A stretch of DNA of 64,000 bases from Silicimonas algicola (GTDB taxonomy: Bacteria > Pseudomonadota > Alphaproteobacteria > Rhodobacterales > Rhodobacteraceae): assembly GCF_003148765.1 (NCBI RefSeq), contig NZ_QGGV01000002.1:124001-188000 (forward strand), written 5' to 3'. Below are positions 18,437 to 29,259 of this stretch, piece by piece (the stretch's first letter is position 1; every line of letters starts with the position of its first letter). The notes below the pieces were generated by a model, which was not told the origin of the DNA, searched no databases, and saw only the letters and a program-made list of their open reading frames with translations. Position numbers and translations under genes: made by a program.

Positions 18437-20614
18437 ATGGAATCGATCATCCTCTTCTCTCCCCTCATCGGGGCCCTTCTCTGCGGGTTCGGCTGGCGGA
18501 TCATGGGCGAATACGCTGCCCAGTGGACCGCGACCTTCCTTCTGTTCATCGCCTGCGCGCTGTCGTGGATCGTCTTCCTGACCTTCGACGGCGGCACGCA
18601 GCACGTCCAGATCCTGCGCTGGATCGAAAGCGGGACGCTGGCGGCCGACTGGGCGATCCGGCTGGACCGGCTGACGGCGATCATGCTGATCGTGGTGACG
18701 ACGGTCTCGGCTCTCGTCCACCTCTATTCGCTCGGCTACATGGCGCATGACGACAATTTCCGGGAGGGCGAGAGCTACAGGCCCCGCTTCTTCGCCTACC
18801 TGTCGTTCTTCACCTTCGCGATGCTGATGCTCGTGACCTCGGACAACCTGGTCCAGATGTTCTTCGGCTGGGAGGGCGTGGGCGTCGCCTCGTATCTTCT
18901 GATCGGCTTCTACTTCCGCAAGCCTTCCGCGAACGCCGCCGCGATCAAGGCCTTCGTTGTCAACCGCGTCGGCGACTTCGGCTTCGCGCTCGGCATCTTC
19001 GCCATCTACTTCATGGTCGACTCGGTCAACTTCGACGACATCTTCGCCGCGGCGCCCGCGCTGGCCGAACGGAACGTGCTGTTCCTGTGGGAGCACTTCA
19101 ACGCCGCCGAGCTGGTCTCGCTTCTGTTGTTCATCGGCGCCATGGGCAAGTCGGCGCAGTTCCTGCTGCACACCTGGCTGCCCGACGCGATGGAGGGCCC
19201 GACGCCCGTGTCGGCCCTGATCCACGCGGCGACCATGGTGACGGCGGGGGTCTTCCTCGTCTGCCGCATGTCGCCCCTGATCGAGTTCGCGCCCTACACC
19301 AAGACCTTCATCGTCTACATCGGCGCGATCACCGCCTTCTTCGCGGCGACGGTCGGACTCGTGCAGACCGACATCAAGCGCGTGATCGCCTATTCGACCT
19401 GCTCGCAGCTTGGCTACATGTTCGTGGCGGCAGGGGTGGGCGTCTATTCGGTCGCGATGTTCCACCTCTTCACCCACGCCTTCTTCAAGGCGATGCTGTT
19501 CCTCGGCGCGGGCTCGGTCATCCACGGGATGCACCACGAGCAGGACATGCGGAACTATGGCGGCCTTCGCCACAAGATGCCCTACACCTTCTGGGCGATG
19601 ATGATCGGGACGCTGGCCATCACCGGCGTCGGCATACCCCTGACGCACATCGGCTTCGCGGGTTATCTGTCCAAGGACGCCGTCATCGAAAGCGCCTGGG
19701 CGGGCGGCACCTCGGCGGCGAGCTTTGCCTTCGTGGCGCTGGTCGTGGCGGCTCTGATGACCAGCTTCTATTCCTGGCGGCTGATCTTCCTGACCTTCTT
19801 CGGAGAGCCGCGGGGCGACAAGCACACCCACGAACACGCGCATGAAAGCCCGACGGTCATGCTGGTCCCGCTGGGCGTCCTGGCCGTGGGCGCGGTCTTC
19901 GCGGGCATGGTGTGGTACGGCCCCTATTTCGGCGAAAGCGAAAAGATCGCGCGCTTCTTCCACATTCCCGCAGCCGGCGCCGAGGCGCATGGCGAAGGCG
20001 AGGCGGCCGAAGCCGACGGCGACCACGCCGATGGCGAGGGTGTCGCGGCGGCCGTCGAGGAGGCCGGAGAGGGTGACGCGGAAGGTGCAGCCGAAGCCGT
20101 CACCGAGACGTCGCACGACGACCCCGACGCCGAAGGGCGTCACTTCGCCTTCGGCGGCGCGCCGGGCGAGGGAGCGATCTACATCGGAGCGGACAACCAC
20201 GTCCTCGACGATGCCCACGCCGCGCCGGTCTGGGTCAAGGTCAGCCCGTTCCTTGCCATGCTGATCGGGCTGGGTCTGGCGTACCTCTTCTACATCCTGC
20301 GCCCCGACCTTCCGGGAAAGCTCGCCGCGAACCAGGCGCCGCTCTACCGCTTCCTGCTCAACAAGTGGTACATCGACGAGATCTACGATTTCCTCTTCGT
20401 CCGGCCCGCCAAGGCGCTTGGGCGCTTCCTGTGGAAGCAGGGCGACGGGACGACCATCGACGGCTTCCTCAATGGTGTCGCCCTGGGCGTCGTGCCCTTC
20501 TTCACCCGCCTCGCAGGGCGGGCGCAGTCCGGTTACATCTTCACCTACGCCTTCGCCATGGTGCTGGGCATCCTGGTGCTCGTCACCTGGATGACGCTGA
20601 GCGGAGGGAACTGA
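18437..20614 (+). CDS. nuoL: NADH-quinone oxidoreductase subunit L
   Basis: Distal antiporter-like proton channel of 725 aa, with about 16 helices and the long lateral amphipathic helix. Family blocks: [44 protein letters not shown] (essential Lys and His in neighbouring helices) and [15 protein letters not shown]. Between residues about 510 and 590 is a long acidic, His-containing insert ([19 protein letters not shown] and onward) not found in E. coli NuoL. Confidence 0.97.
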   Translation: MESIILFSPLIGALLCGFGWRIMGEYAAQWTATFLLFIACALSWIVFLTFDGGTQHVQILRWIESGTLAADWAIRLDRLTAIMLIVVTTVSALVHLYSLGYMAHDDNFREGESYRPRFFAYLSFFTFAMLMLVTSDNLVQMFFGWEGVGVASYLLIGFYFRKPSANAAAIKAFVVNRVGDFGFALGIFAIYFMVDSVNFDDIFAAAPALAERNVLFLWEHFNAAELVSLLLFIGAMGKSAQFLLHTWLPDAMEGPTPVSALIHAATMVTAGVFLVCRMSPLIEFAPYTKTFIVYIGAITAFFAATVGLVQTDIKRVIAYSTCSQLGYMFVAAGVGVYSVAMFHLFTHAFFKAMLFLGAGSVIHGMHHEQDMRNYGGLRHKMPYTFWAMMIGTLAITGVGIPLTHIGFAGYLSKDAVIESAWAGGTSAASFAFVALVVAALMTSFYSWRLIFLTFFGEPRGDKHTHEHAHESPTVMLVPLGVLAVGAVFAGMVWYGPYFGESEKIARFFHIPAAGAEAHGEGEAAEADGDHADGEGVAAAVEEAGEGDAEGAAEAVTETSHDDPDAEGRHFAFGGAPGEGAIYIGADNHVLDDAHAAPVWVKVSPFLAMLIGLGLAYLFYILRPDLPGKLAANQAPLYRFLLNKWYIDEIYDFLFVRPAKALGRFLWKQGDGTTIDGFLNGVALGVVPFFTRLAGRAQSGYIFTYAFAMVLGILVLVTWMTLSGGN

Positions 20615-20618
20615 GACC

Positions 20619-22175
20619 ATGTTCCTCGACAACCTGATCTCGATCGTCATCTTCATTCCCGCCGTTGCGGCGGCAATCCTCGGCCTGTTCCTCCGGGGCG
20701 ATGACGAGGCGGCGCAGCAGAACGCCAAGTGGCTGGCGCTGGCGGCGACGACGGCGGCCTTCCTTGCCTCGCTCTTCCTCTTCGCCGGCTTCGACTCGGC
20801 GGATCCCAACTTCCAGTTCGTCGAGGAGACGACCTGGATCCTGGGGCTGAGCTACAAGATGGGCGTCGACGGCATCTCGATCCTCTTCGTGATGCTGACG
20901 ACGTTCCTGATGCCGCTCGTCATCCTGTCGTGCTGGGATGTGACGCACCGGGTCAAGGAATACATGATCGCCTTCCTGGTCCTCGAGTCGCTGATGCTGG
21001 GCGTGTTCTGCGCGCTGGACCTGGTGCTGTTCTACCTGTTCTTCGAGGCCGGCCTGATCCCGATGTTCCTCATCATCGGAATCTGGGGCGGCAAGGAGAG
21101 GATCTACGCGGCGTTCAAGTTCTTTCTCTACACCTTCATCGGCTCGGTCCTGATGCTTGTGGCGATGATCGCGATGTACGTCGACGCGGGCACCACCGAC
21201 ATCACCGAGCTTCTCGTGCACGAGTTCTCGTCGGGAACCATGTCGGTCTTCGGCTGGCAAGTCGTGGGCGGGCTCCAGACGCTGCTCTGGCTCGCCTTCT
21301 TCGCGTCATTCGCGGTGAAGATGCCGATGTGGCCGGTTCACACCTGGCTGCCCGATGCCCACGTCCAGGCGCCCACGGCGGGCTCGGTCGTGCTGGCGGC
21401 GATCCTGCTGAAGATGGGCGGCTACGGCTTCCTGCGCTTCTCGCTGCCGATGTTCCCGGTCGCCTCGGACCTGCTGGTCGACTTCGTCCTGTGGCTCTCG
21501 GCCATCGCCATCGTCTACACCTCGCTCGTGGCGCTTATGCAGGAGGACATGAAGAAGCTCATCGCCTATTCGTCCGTCGCACACATGGGCTTCGTGACCG
21601 CGGGTATCTTCGCCGCGAACCAGCAGGGTCTCGACGGGGCGATCTTCCAGATGATCTCTCACGGCTTCATTTCCGGCGCGCTCTTTCTCTGCGTCGGCGT
21701 GATCTACGACCGGATGCACACGCGCGAGATCGATGCCTACGGCGGCCTTGTGAACCGGATGCCGGCCTATGCGGCCGTCTTCATGCTGTTCACGATGGCG
21801 AACGTGGGCCTGCCGGGCACCAGCGGGTTCGTCGGCGAGTTCCTGACCCTCGTGGGCATGTTCCAGGCCAACACATGGGTGACGGCGGTGGCTGCGACGG
21901 GCGTGATCCTTTCGGCGGCCTATGCGCTCTGGCTGTATCGCCGCGTGGTGATGGGCGACCTCATCAAGGAAAGCCTCAAGTCGATCACTGACCTTACGGC
22001 GCGCGAGAAGTGGATCTTCGCGCCGCTCGTGGTCATGACCATCCTGCTCGGCGTCTATCCGAGCCTCGTCATCGACATCACCGGACCCTCCGTCGAAGCG
22101 CTTCTGGGCGACTACACGACGGCTGTGGCCGACCATCAGGCGACGGGCGTCGTCGCCGAGAACGGAGGCCACTGA
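20619..22175 (+). CDS. nuoM: NADH-quinone oxidoreductase subunit M
   Basis: Antiporter-like proton channel of 518 aa with about 14 helices. The key glutamate is in [20 protein letters not shown], the lysine block is [20 protein letters not shown], and [18 protein letters not shown] follows. It starts 4 nt after nuoL and overlaps nuoN by one base. Confidence 0.97.
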   Translation: MFLDNLISIVIFIPAVAAAILGLFLRGDDEAAQQNAKWLALAATTAAFLASLFLFAGFDSADPNFQFVEETTWILGLSYKMGVDGISILFVMLTTFLMPLVILSCWDVTHRVKEYMIAFLVLESLMLGVFCALDLVLFYLFFEAGLIPMFLIIGIWGGKERIYAAFKFFLYTFIGSVLMLVAMIAMYVDAGTTDITELLVHEFSSGTMSVFGWQVVGGLQTLLWLAFFASFAVKMPMWPVHTWLPDAHVQAPTAGSVVLAAILLKMGGYGFLRFSLPMFPVASDLLVDFVLWLSAIAIVYTSLVALMQEDMKKLIAYSSVAHMGFVTAGIFAANQQGLDGAIFQMISHGFISGALFLCVGVIYDRMHTREIDAYGGLVNRMPAYAAVFMLFTMANVGLPGTSGFVGEFLTLVGMFQANTWVTAVAATGVILSAAYALWLYRRVVMGDLIKESLKSITDLTAREKWIFAPLVVMTILLGVYPSLVIDITGPSVEALLGDYTTAVADHQATGVVAENGGH

Positions 22176-23611
22176 TGCTGCCCGGCGATCTCTCCATCAT
22201 CATGCCCGAGATCATCCTCGCGGTCTTCGCCATGGTGGGCCTCCTCGTGGGTGCCTATGGCGGCAAGGACAAGACGGGCCCGGCGATGCTGTGGGCCACG
22301 GCCGTCCTCTTCATCGTCCTGGCGGCCTGGATCGGGTTCCAGGGGGCCGGGACGGCACATGCCTTCCTGGGCATGTTCGTCGACGACGCCTTCGCGCGCT
22401 TCGGCAAGGTCACGGTCCTTCTGTCGGCGGCCGTCGTCCTCCTGATGTCCGAATCCTACATGGCGCGACGCAATCTTCTGCGGTTCGAATACCCGCTTCT
22501 GGTGGCGCTTGCGGTCGTCGGCATGATGGTGATGGTCTCGGCCGGCAACCTGATGTCGCTCTACATGGGGCTCGAGCTTCAGTCGCTGGCGCTCTACGTG
22601 ATCGCCTCGCTGCGGCGCGACAGCGTCAAGTCGACCGAGGCGGGGCTCAAGTACTTTGTCCTCGGCGCGCTGTCCTCGGGCCTTCTGCTGTATGGTGCGT
22701 CGCTGGTCTATGGCTTCGCCGGCACGACGCAATTCCTGGGCATCCTTGCGGTCGTGGGTATCGACACGTCGCTCGGCCTTCTGTTCGGACTGTCGTTCGT
22801 CATCGCGGGCCTTGCCTTCAAGATCTCGGCCGCGCCCTTCCACATGTGGACGCCCGACGTCTACGAGGGGTCGCCGACCCCGGTCACGGCCTTCTTCGCC
22901 ACGGCGCCCAAGGTCGCGGCGATGCTTCTCTTCGCGCGCGTCGTCCACGACGCCTTCGGCGGTGTGACGGATGACTGGCAGCAGATCCTCGCGGTCCTCT
23001 CGGTCGCGTCCATGTTCCTCGGCGCCGTGGCCGCCATCGGCCAGCGCAACATCAAGCGCCTGATGGCTTATTCCTCGATCGCGCACATGGGCTATGCGCT
23101 CATGGGCCTCGCGGCCGGCACGGCCGCAGGGGTCGAGGCGATGCTGATCTACATGGCGATCTACGTCGTGATGAACATCGGCACCTTCGCGTTCATCCTG
23201 TCGATGGAAAAGGACGGCTCGCCGGTCACCGACATCGAGACCCTGTCGATGCTGTCGAGGCGCGACCCGATGCGGGCCCTGGCGATGCTGGTCCTGCTCT
23301 TCAGCCTCGCGGGCGTGCCGCCGCTTCTGGGGTTCTTCGCGAAGTACGCGGTCCTTCTGGCGGCGGTCGAGGCGGGGCTGACCTGGCTTGCCATTCTGGG
23401 CGTGATCGCCAGCGTCATCGGTGCGTTCTACTACCTCAGGATCGTCTACCTGATGTATTTCGGCGCAGACGAGAACGAGCTCGACACCGGCGGTTCGACC
23501 ATGCTGCGCGTGATCGCGATGGCGAGTGCGGCGATCATGGTCCTGGGCCTGTGGAACCTCTTCGGTGTGGAAGGCGTGGCGAAAGCGGCGGCGGCGACGC
23601 TTGTCAACTGA
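22175..23611 (+). CDS. nuoN: NADH-quinone oxidoreductase subunit N
   Basis: Last antiporter-like subunit, 478 aa. Family blocks: [20 protein letters not shown] with the conserved glutamate, [17 protein letters not shown], and [20 protein letters not shown] with the channel lysine. TGATG joins it to nuoM, which fixes the start at 22175. It closes the nuo cluster; birA follows after 24 nt and may share the transcript. Confidence 0.97.
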   Translation: MLPGDLSIIMPEIILAVFAMVGLLVGAYGGKDKTGPAMLWATAVLFIVLAAWIGFQGAGTAHAFLGMFVDDAFARFGKVTVLLSAAVVLLMSESYMARRNLLRFEYPLLVALAVVGMMVMVSAGNLMSLYMGLELQSLALYVIASLRRDSVKSTEAGLKYFVLGALSSGLLLYGASLVYGFAGTTQFLGILAVVGIDTSLGLLFGLSFVIAGLAFKISAAPFHMWTPDVYEGSPTPVTAFFATAPKVAAMLLFARVVHDAFGGVTDDWQQILAVLSVASMFLGAVAAIGQRNIKRLMAYSSIAHMGYALMGLAAGTAAGVEAMLIYMAIYVVMNIGTFAFILSMEKDGSPVTDIETLSMLSRRDPMRALAMLVLLFSLAGVPPLLGFFAKYAVLLAAVEAGLTWLAILGVIASVIGAFYYLRIVYLMYFGADENELDTGGSTMLRVIAMASAAIMVLGLWNLFGVEGVAKAAAATLVN

Positions 23612-23635
23612 CGCGCCCAGACGGGCGGTCCGCGC

Positions 23636-24385
23636 ATGACCGGACTCCTGCCCTGGCCCGAGCGCACCGGACGCATCGTGCTCGAAGAGGTCGACAGCAC
23701 GATGTCCGAGGCGGCGCGGCTCGCGCCCGAACTGAAGCAGCCGACCTGGATCATGGCGCTGCACCAGAGCGCTGCGCGCGGACGCCGCGGGCGGTCGTGG
23801 GAGATGCCGAAGGGCAACTTCGCGGCCAGCTTCGTCTTCCGTCCGGCGGGCACGGCGGCGGAAGCGGCGCTTCGATCCTTTTCTGCCGCGGTGGCGCTTT
23901 TCGAGGCGCTGGCCCTGTCGGTCGAGCGCGACCGGCTGTCCCTGAAGTGGCCAAACGACGTCCTTCTCGACGGCGGCAAGGTCGCGGGCATTCTTCTGGA
24001 AAGCGTCGGCACGCAGGACCAGATCGACTGGCTGGCGATCGGCTTCGGCGTCAACCTCGCCTCGGTGCCGGAGGGCGTGCGCGACGCGTCCTTCCCCCCG
24101 GTGAGCCTCGAAGGGGCAGGGGCGGGTCCTCTCGACCTCGACGAACTGCTGTCGCGGCTGGCGCAGAACATGGCGACCGAGGAAGGCATCTTCGCCGAAC
24201 TGGGTTTCGCTCCGATCCGCGAGAAGTGGCTGCGCCACGCCGCGCGGCTGGGTGAGGTCATCACCGCACGAACCGCGCGCGACGAGGTGACGGGCGTTTT
24301 CGAGACCGTCGACCCCTTCGGTCAGCTTGTGCTTCGCACGCCGGACGGTCAGGTATCGATACCTGCGGCCGACGTCTATTTCTGA
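23636..24385 (+). CDS. birA: Biotin--[acetyl-CoA-carboxylase] ligase
   Basis: A 249-aa enzyme that activates biotin with ATP and transfers it to carboxylase lysines. Motifs: EEVDSTMSEAARL, the biotinyl-AMP loop around SAARGRRGRSW (residues about 42-52), LKWPNDVLLDGGKVAGILLE and the small C-terminal SH3-like domain. It has no N-terminal helix-turn-helix, so it is the non-repressor class. The order nuoN-birA-coaX-rnj is common in this family of bacteria. Confidence 0.92.
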   Translation: MTGLLPWPERTGRIVLEEVDSTMSEAARLAPELKQPTWIMALHQSAARGRRGRSWEMPKGNFAASFVFRPAGTAAEAALRSFSAAVALFEALALSVERDRLSLKWPNDVLLDGGKVAGILLESVGTQDQIDWLAIGFGVNLASVPEGVRDASFPPVSLEGAGAGPLDLDELLSRLAQNMATEEGIFAELGFAPIREKWLRHAARLGEVITARTARDEVTGVFETVDPFGQLVLRTPDGQVSIPAADVYF

Positions 24386-24397
24386 GAGGAGAGGGCG

Positions 24398-25174
24398 ATG
24401 CTTCTGTGCATCGACACGGGCAACACCAACACGGTCTTCGCGCTTTGGGACGGCCGCACGTTCGTCGGCACATGGCGCGCCTCGACCGAGCATCAGCGGA
24501 CCGCCGACCAGTACTTCGTCTGGCTGTCCACGCTGATGGCCACCCGAGGTCTGTCCGACGCGGTGATCGACGAGGTCGTGATCTCGTCGACCGTGCCGCG
24601 CGTCGTCTTCAACCTGCGCGTCCTCTGCGACCGCTATTTCAACTGCCGGCCTCTGGTGGTCGGCAAGCCCGAATGCCGCCTGCCGGTGCCGCCCCGCGTC
24701 GAGGAGGGCGTCCGCCCCGGACCCGACCGGCTGGCGAATGCCGCCGGCGCCTTCGACCGCCACGGCGGCGACGTGATCGTGGTCGACTTCGGCACCGCGA
24801 CCAACTTCGACGTCGTGGCGACCGACGGCGCCTATGTCGGCGGCGTGATCTCTCCGGGGGTCAACCTCTCGCTCGAGGCGCTGCACATGGGAGCCGCCGC
24901 GCTGCCCCACGTCGACATCAGCCAGCCCGACAAGGTCATCGGCACCAACACCGTCGAGTGCATCCAGTCCGGCGTCTTCTGGGGCTATACCGGCCTGATC
25001 CAGGGCATCACTGCGCGGGTGAAGGCCGAATACGGCAAGCCCATGAAGGTCATTGGAACCGGCGGCCTCGCACCTCTCTTCGCCCAGGGCGAGGACCTCT
25101 TCGACGTGGTCGAGGACGACCTGACCATGCATGGTCTGACCGTCATCCACGCCTTCAACAAGGAAACCAAATGA
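24398..25174 (+). CDS. coaX: Type III pantothenate kinase
   Basis: A 258-aa enzyme for the first step of coenzyme A synthesis. The ASKHA-fold phosphate loop DTGNTNTVFAL is at residues 6-16, GPDRLANAAGAF and VDFGTATNFDVV follow, and GGVISPGVNLSLEAL marks the acceptor site. GAGAGGAGAGGGCG precedes the ATG. Its stop overlaps the ATG of rnj (ATGA), so the two are coupled. Confidence 0.94.
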   Translation: MLLCIDTGNTNTVFALWDGRTFVGTWRASTEHQRTADQYFVWLSTLMATRGLSDAVIDEVVISSTVPRVVFNLRVLCDRYFNCRPLVVGKPECRLPVPPRVEEGVRPGPDRLANAAGAFDRHGGDVIVVDFGTATNFDVVATDGAYVGGVISPGVNLSLEALHMGAAALPHVDISQPDKVIGTNTVECIQSGVFWGYTGLIQGITARVKAEYGKPMKVIGTGGLAPLFAQGEDLFDVVEDDLTMHGLTVIHAFNKETK

Positions 25175-26835
25175 GCAATGACCGCCTGATCTATCTGCCC
25201 CTGGGGGGCGCGGGCGAAATCGGGATGAACGCCTATGTCTACGGCTGGGGCGCGCCGGGAAAAGAGCGGCTGATCGTCGTCGACCTTGGCGTGACCTTTC
25301 CCGACATGGACGGGTCCCCCGGCGTCGACCTGATCTTCGCGGACCTGGCCTGGCTCGAGGCGAACGCCAAGCGGATCGAGGCGATCTTCATCACCCACGC
25401 GCACGAAGACCATGTCGGCGCCGTGGGACTGACGTGGTCGCGGCTGCGCGCCCCGGTCCACGCCCGGCCCTTCACCGCGCTTCATGCCAAGCGCAAGATG
25501 GAGGAGCAGGGCCAGAACCCGGACGCCGTGCAGATCGCGCCCACATGGCCCCAGACGATCAAGGCCGGTCCCTTCACCGTGGGCTTCGCGCCGATCAGCC
25601 ATTCGATCCCGGAAAGCGCCGCCCTCGTCATCGATACGCCCGGCGGGCGCGTCGTGCATTCGGGGGACTTCAAGCTCGACCCTACGCCGCTCGTCGGCGA
25701 GGCCTTCGATCCCGCCCTATACGCCGAGATCGCTCGTCCTGGCATTCGTGCATTGGTCTGCGATTCCACCAACGTTTTCAGCCCGCATCCCGGACGGTCG
25801 GAGGCGACCCTCGGGCCCGCGATCACCGAACTGGTGCAGAGCGCGCCCTCGCTCTTCGTGGCGACCACCTTCGCGTCGAACGTCGCGCGGGTACGCACGC
25901 TGGCCGAGGCGGGCGTTGCGGCGGGGCGCACCATCTGCCTCATGGGGCGGGCGATGCGTCGGATGATCGAGGCCTCTGTCGAAGCCGGCGTCCTGACCGA
26001 TTTCCCGAGCACGGTGCCGGTCGAAGAGGCCGACTCGATCCCGCGGCAGAACCTGATGCTGATTGTCACCGGAAGCCAGGGTGAGCGTCGCGCGGCGAGT
26101 GCCGCGCTGTCGCGCGGCAAGTATCTGGGGGTCGAGCTGAAAGAGGGCGACACGTTCCTGTTTTCGTCGAAGACCATCCCCGGCAACGAGAAGTCCGTCA
26201 TCCGCATCATCAACCAGTTGTCCGAGAAGGGCGTCGACGTCGTCGACGACCGTTCCGACGCCTATCACGTCTCGGGCCACGCGAACCGGCCGGACCTGAT
26301 GCGGCTGAACGAGATCCTGCGTCCGCGCATGGTGATCCCGATGCATGGCGAGCACCGTCACCTGCGCGAGCACGCGCGGCTGGCGCGCGCGGCCGGCATG
26401 GGATCGCTGATCGCGATCAACGGCAGCATGGTCGATCTGACGGGGGACGAGCCGCGCATCGTCGAATACATCGAGGCGGGACGCACCTATCTTGACGGCA
26501 AGGTGCAGATCGGAGCGATGGACGGGGTGGTGCGCGATCGCATCCGCATGGCGCTGAACGGCCACGTCCTCGTCACGCTGATCATGGAGGACGACGAGCC
26601 CCTGGGCGAGCCTTGGGTGGAGCTTCGCGGCCTGCCCGAGACGGGCACGTCGAAGGCGCCCCTTGCCGAGGTGATGGAGGAGGACCTCGCCCAACTCGTC
26701 GGTCGAGCGAAGCGGAACCTCCTGTCGGACGACGAGCGGCTCGAGGAAGAGCTGCGACGCGCGGTCCGTCGCACGGCCGAGGACGAGATCGGCAAGAAGC
26801 CCGAGGTCACGATCGTCATCAGCCGGCTGTCCTGA
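25171..26835 (+). CDS. rnj: Ribonuclease J
   Basis: A 554-aa metallo-beta-lactamase/beta-CASP ribonuclease that matures and degrades RNA. The zinc motif HAHEDH is at residues 76-81, with CDSTNVFSPHPGRSE, the beta-CASP region (VTGSQGERRAASAALSRG) and HVSGHANRPDLMRL later. The C-terminal domain matches family length. Start ATG 25171 overlaps the coaX stop. Confidence 0.94.
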   Translation: MSNDRLIYLPLGGAGEIGMNAYVYGWGAPGKERLIVVDLGVTFPDMDGSPGVDLIFADLAWLEANAKRIEAIFITHAHEDHVGAVGLTWSRLRAPVHARPFTALHAKRKMEEQGQNPDAVQIAPTWPQTIKAGPFTVGFAPISHSIPESAALVIDTPGGRVVHSGDFKLDPTPLVGEAFDPALYAEIARPGIRALVCDSTNVFSPHPGRSEATLGPAITELVQSAPSLFVATTFASNVARVRTLAEAGVAAGRTICLMGRAMRRMIEASVEAGVLTDFPSTVPVEEADSIPRQNLMLIVTGSQGERRAASAALSRGKYLGVELKEGDTFLFSSKTIPGNEKSVIRIINQLSEKGVDVVDDRSDAYHVSGHANRPDLMRLNEILRPRMVIPMHGEHRHLREHARLARAAGMGSLIAINGSMVDLTGDEPRIVEYIEAGRTYLDGKVQIGAMDGVVRDRIRMALNGHVLVTLIMEDDEPLGEPWVELRGLPETGTSKAPLAEVMEEDLAQLVGRAKRNLLSDDERLEEELRRAVRRTAEDEIGKKPEVTIVISRLS

Positions 26836-26935
26836 ACCGACTTTCTTTCCCGGGGCTATGGGTGTACGCCGCCAGCGCCCTAGGTCGTGCGATGACCCGG
26901 CGCACCCCGCGCCGGCCCGATCCAAGGAGAGCGAA

Positions 26936-27352
26936 ATGATCGAGAAAAAAGGGTCCGCGAAGTGGCAGGGCAGTCTGAAGGAAGGCAAGGGCCGGGTGAT
27001 GACCGAGACGGGCGCGCTGGACGCCCCCTATGGTTTCCGCCAGCGGTTTGAGGGCGAAGCCGGCACGAACCCCGAAGAAATCCTGGGCGCGGCCCATTCG
27101 GCGTGCTTTTCGATGGCGCTGGCCAACATCCTCGCCCAGGCCGACATGACCCCCGACAGCATCGAGACGACGGCCACCGTCACGCTCGACGCCTCGTCGC
27201 TGACGATCACGAAGGTTCATCTGGACGTACGCGCCAAGATTGCGAACGCGGACGAGGCGGCGTTCCAGGACGCGGCCAAGAAGGCGAAGGAAGGCTGCCC
27301 GGTGTCGAAGCTGTTCAAGGCTGACATCTCGATGGATGCCAAACTGGCCTGA
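26936..27352 (+). CDS. OsmC-family peroxiredoxin-like protein
   Basis: A 138-aa cytosolic protein of the OsmC/Ohr superfamily, which reduces organic hydroperoxides with a cysteine pair. Cys59 is in GAAHSACFSMALAN and Cys121 in KEGCPVSKLFKADI, at the family's catalytic positions. AAGGAGAG lies 7 nt before ATG 26936, which beats an upstream in-frame start without a ribosome site. It is closer to OsmC than to Ohr by the GTNPEEILGAAHSACF block. Confidence 0.88.
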   Translation: MIEKKGSAKWQGSLKEGKGRVMTETGALDAPYGFRQRFEGEAGTNPEEILGAAHSACFSMALANILAQADMTPDSIETTATVTLDASSLTITKVHLDVRAKIANADEAAFQDAAKKAKEGCPVSKLFKADISMDAKLA

Positions 27353-27388
27353 CCTAATGTAACTTAACGCGACGGGGCGGAGGGCGGG

Positions 27389-28888
27389 TCAGCCCGCCTT
27401 CCGCTCGTCGAAGCTCATCGCAATGAAGCTGGGCAGGTGGTCGCCCATGCCGACGACCTTGGGGCCATTGTCGCGTTCCCGGTTCCGATTGCGTCCCCGG
27501 TTGTCGTCACGCTCTTCGTCGCGGCGGGGTTCGCGGGGTTCGTCGCGGCGCTCCACACGCGGCTCGTCCTGTTGAATCGCTTCGGCTTCGGCGACATCCT
27601 CGACGGCGACAGGCGCAGGCTCGGCTGCCTTGACGACGGGCGCATCGGCTTCCTTCTCGCGGCCGCCGGAGCGTCCTCCGCGGCGGACGCGGGTGCGCTT
27701 CGGGCGTTCTTCCTCGGTCGGTTCCTCGGCGGGTGTCGTGGACAGCGGGCTGTCCGAGCGGGGGATCGTCGTGCCGATCAGCCGTTCGATCGCGGCAAGG
27801 TTCTTCTCATCCGCTGGCGTCGACAGCATCACGGCCTTGCCGTCGCGTCCCGCCCGGCCTGTGCGGCCGATGCGGTGGACGTAATCCTCGGAATGGGTCG
27901 GCACGTCGAAGTTGAAGACATGGCTGACCGCGGGAATGTCGAGCCCGCGGGCTGCGACGTCGGAGGCGACGAGGAAGCGGAGGCTTCCGTCACGGAAGAA
28001 ATCCAGCGTGCGCGTCCGCTGCGACTGTTCCAGATCGCCGTGGATCGGCGCTGCGTCATAGCCGTGGGTCTTCAGCGACTTGGCGACGATGTCGACGTCG
28101 GTCTTCCGGTTGCAGAAGACGATCGCGTTGGTGCAGGCGGCGCCTTCACGGTCGATCAGGGCGCGCAGCGCGGCGCGCTTCTCGCCTGCCGAGCGGTCAC
28201 GGCGCGACGGCTTCAAGAGCACGACTTCCTGCGCGATGGTCTCGGAGGCGGTCGCCTGCCGCGCCACCTCGATCCGCGCCGGGTTCGACAGGAACATGTT
28301 GGTGATCCGTTCGATCTCGGGCGCCATGGTGGCCGAGTAGAACATCGTCTGGCGGGTGAAGGGCGTCAGGCTGAAGATGCGTTCGATGTCGGGGATGAAC
28401 CCCATGTCGAGCATCCGGTCGGCCTCGTCCACGACCATGATCTGCACGCCGGTCAGAAGAAGCTTGCCGCGCTCGAAATGGTCGAGAAGGCGGCCGGGCG
28501 TCGCGATCAGCACGTCGACGCCGCGGTCGATCAGCGCGTCCTGCTCCTTGAACGAGACGCCCCCGATCAGAAGCGCCTTCGTCAGCTTCACGTTGGCCGC
28601 GTAGGTGTCGAAGTTTTCGGCCACCTGGGCGGCGAGTTCGCGCGTGGGGCACAGGACCAGCGAGCGCGGCATCCGGGCGCGGGCGCGGCCGCGCGCCAGC
28701 AAGTGGATCATCGGCAGGGTGAAACTGGCGGTCTTGCCGGTCCCGGTCTGCGCGATCCCAAGCACGTCGCGGCCCTCGAGCGCGGGCGGTATGGCACCGG
28801 CCTGGATCGGGGTGGGGGTATGATAACCAGCCGCCTCAACGGCCTTGAGCACTTTCGGCGACAACGCCAGATCGGAGAATTTCGTCAT
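27389..28888 (-). CDS. DEAD-box RNA helicase (RhlE-like)
   Basis: A 499-aa ATP-dependent RNA helicase. The Q motif is GYHTPTPIQ (21-29), Walker A AQTGTGKT (46-53), then PTRELAAQ, VVDEADRMLDMGF and YSATMAPEI; HRIGRTGRAG closes the second RecA domain. The C-terminal ~130 residues are a charged tail rich in Glu, Arg, Asp and Asn, likely disordered and RNA-binding. The start is MTKFSDLALS; upstream in-frame codons lack family similarity. The gene ends convergently with the OsmC gene. Confidence 0.93.
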   Translation of the reverse strand: MTKFSDLALSPKVLKAVEAAGYHTPTPIQAGAIPPALEGRDVLGIAQTGTGKTASFTLPMIHLLARGRARARMPRSLVLCPTRELAAQVAENFDTYAANVKLTKALLIGGVSFKEQDALIDRGVDVLIATPGRLLDHFERGKLLLTGVQIMVVDEADRMLDMGFIPDIERIFSLTPFTRQTMFYSATMAPEIERITNMFLSNPARIEVARQATASETIAQEVVLLKPSRRDRSAGEKRAALRALIDREGAACTNAIVFCNRKTDVDIVAKSLKTHGYDAAPIHGDLEQSQRTRTLDFFRDGSLRFLVASDVAARGLDIPAVSHVFNFDVPTHSEDYVHRIGRTGRAGRDGKAVMLSTPADEKNLAAIERLIGTTIPRSDSPLSTTPAEEPTEEERPKRTRVRRGGRSGGREKEADAPVVKAAEPAPVAVEDVAEAEAIQQDEPRVERRDEPREPRRDEERDDNRGRNRNRERDNGPKVVGMGDHLPSFIAMSFDERKAG

Positions 28889-29259
28889 GTCGGTCCATGT
28901 GTTACGGACCAACACTGGGCCCGTCGGCGAAGCAGCGCGGGTCCGGATGACCACAAGCTTATCCACAAGCCGCCGCAACTGCAGGGTTCGTAGAGGAAAG
29001 CAGGCGTCGCGTCAATTGACGCTCGCGTGTTCGCAACAATCATGTGCTGGGGCAGAGCTTTGTTTCAACATAGCAAAATGCGGGCGACGTTAACTTTCCT
29101 TAACGTTTGTTCGTAAATCGCTTGCCGCGCACGGGACTTTTCTGCGTCGCATGAGGTGATTCGCATCCCTTGCGTGGCTGACGCGATCCAGGATCGCCGG
29201 GGCGTTGCGACGGGCGCCTCGGGTGCGCGATCCAGGGCGCGGCGCAAATCTTATGCACA
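28889..29259 (-). promoter_or_regulatory. 371-bp gene-free region upstream of the helicase
   Basis: No credible gene is seen here. The stretch is less GC-rich than its surroundings and holds a perfect 7-bp inverted repeat, ACGTTAA (29087-29093) and TTAACGT (29100-29106), spaced by 6 bp. It presumably holds the helicase promoter and a long 5' leader, a common arrangement for cold-induced DEAD-box genes. That regulation is not demonstrated. Confidence 0.4.

Noticed and set aside
18413-20809. Long - strand frame opposite nuoL
   Set aside because: Composition dominated by Glu, Asp, Arg and His with no recognisable fold; it is a shadow of nuoL.
22136-25150. Very long open frame on the - strand antisense to nuoN, birA and coaX
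   Set aside because: It mirrors the codon pattern of the genes on the other strand, is rich in His, Arg and Asp, has no domains, and crosses several real genes. High GC produces such frames.
27375-27400. GC-rich hairpin overlapping the helicase stop considered as a terminator
   Set aside because: The stem (GGCGGG/CCCGCC) spans the stop codon and lacks a T-run on either strand, so support is weak.
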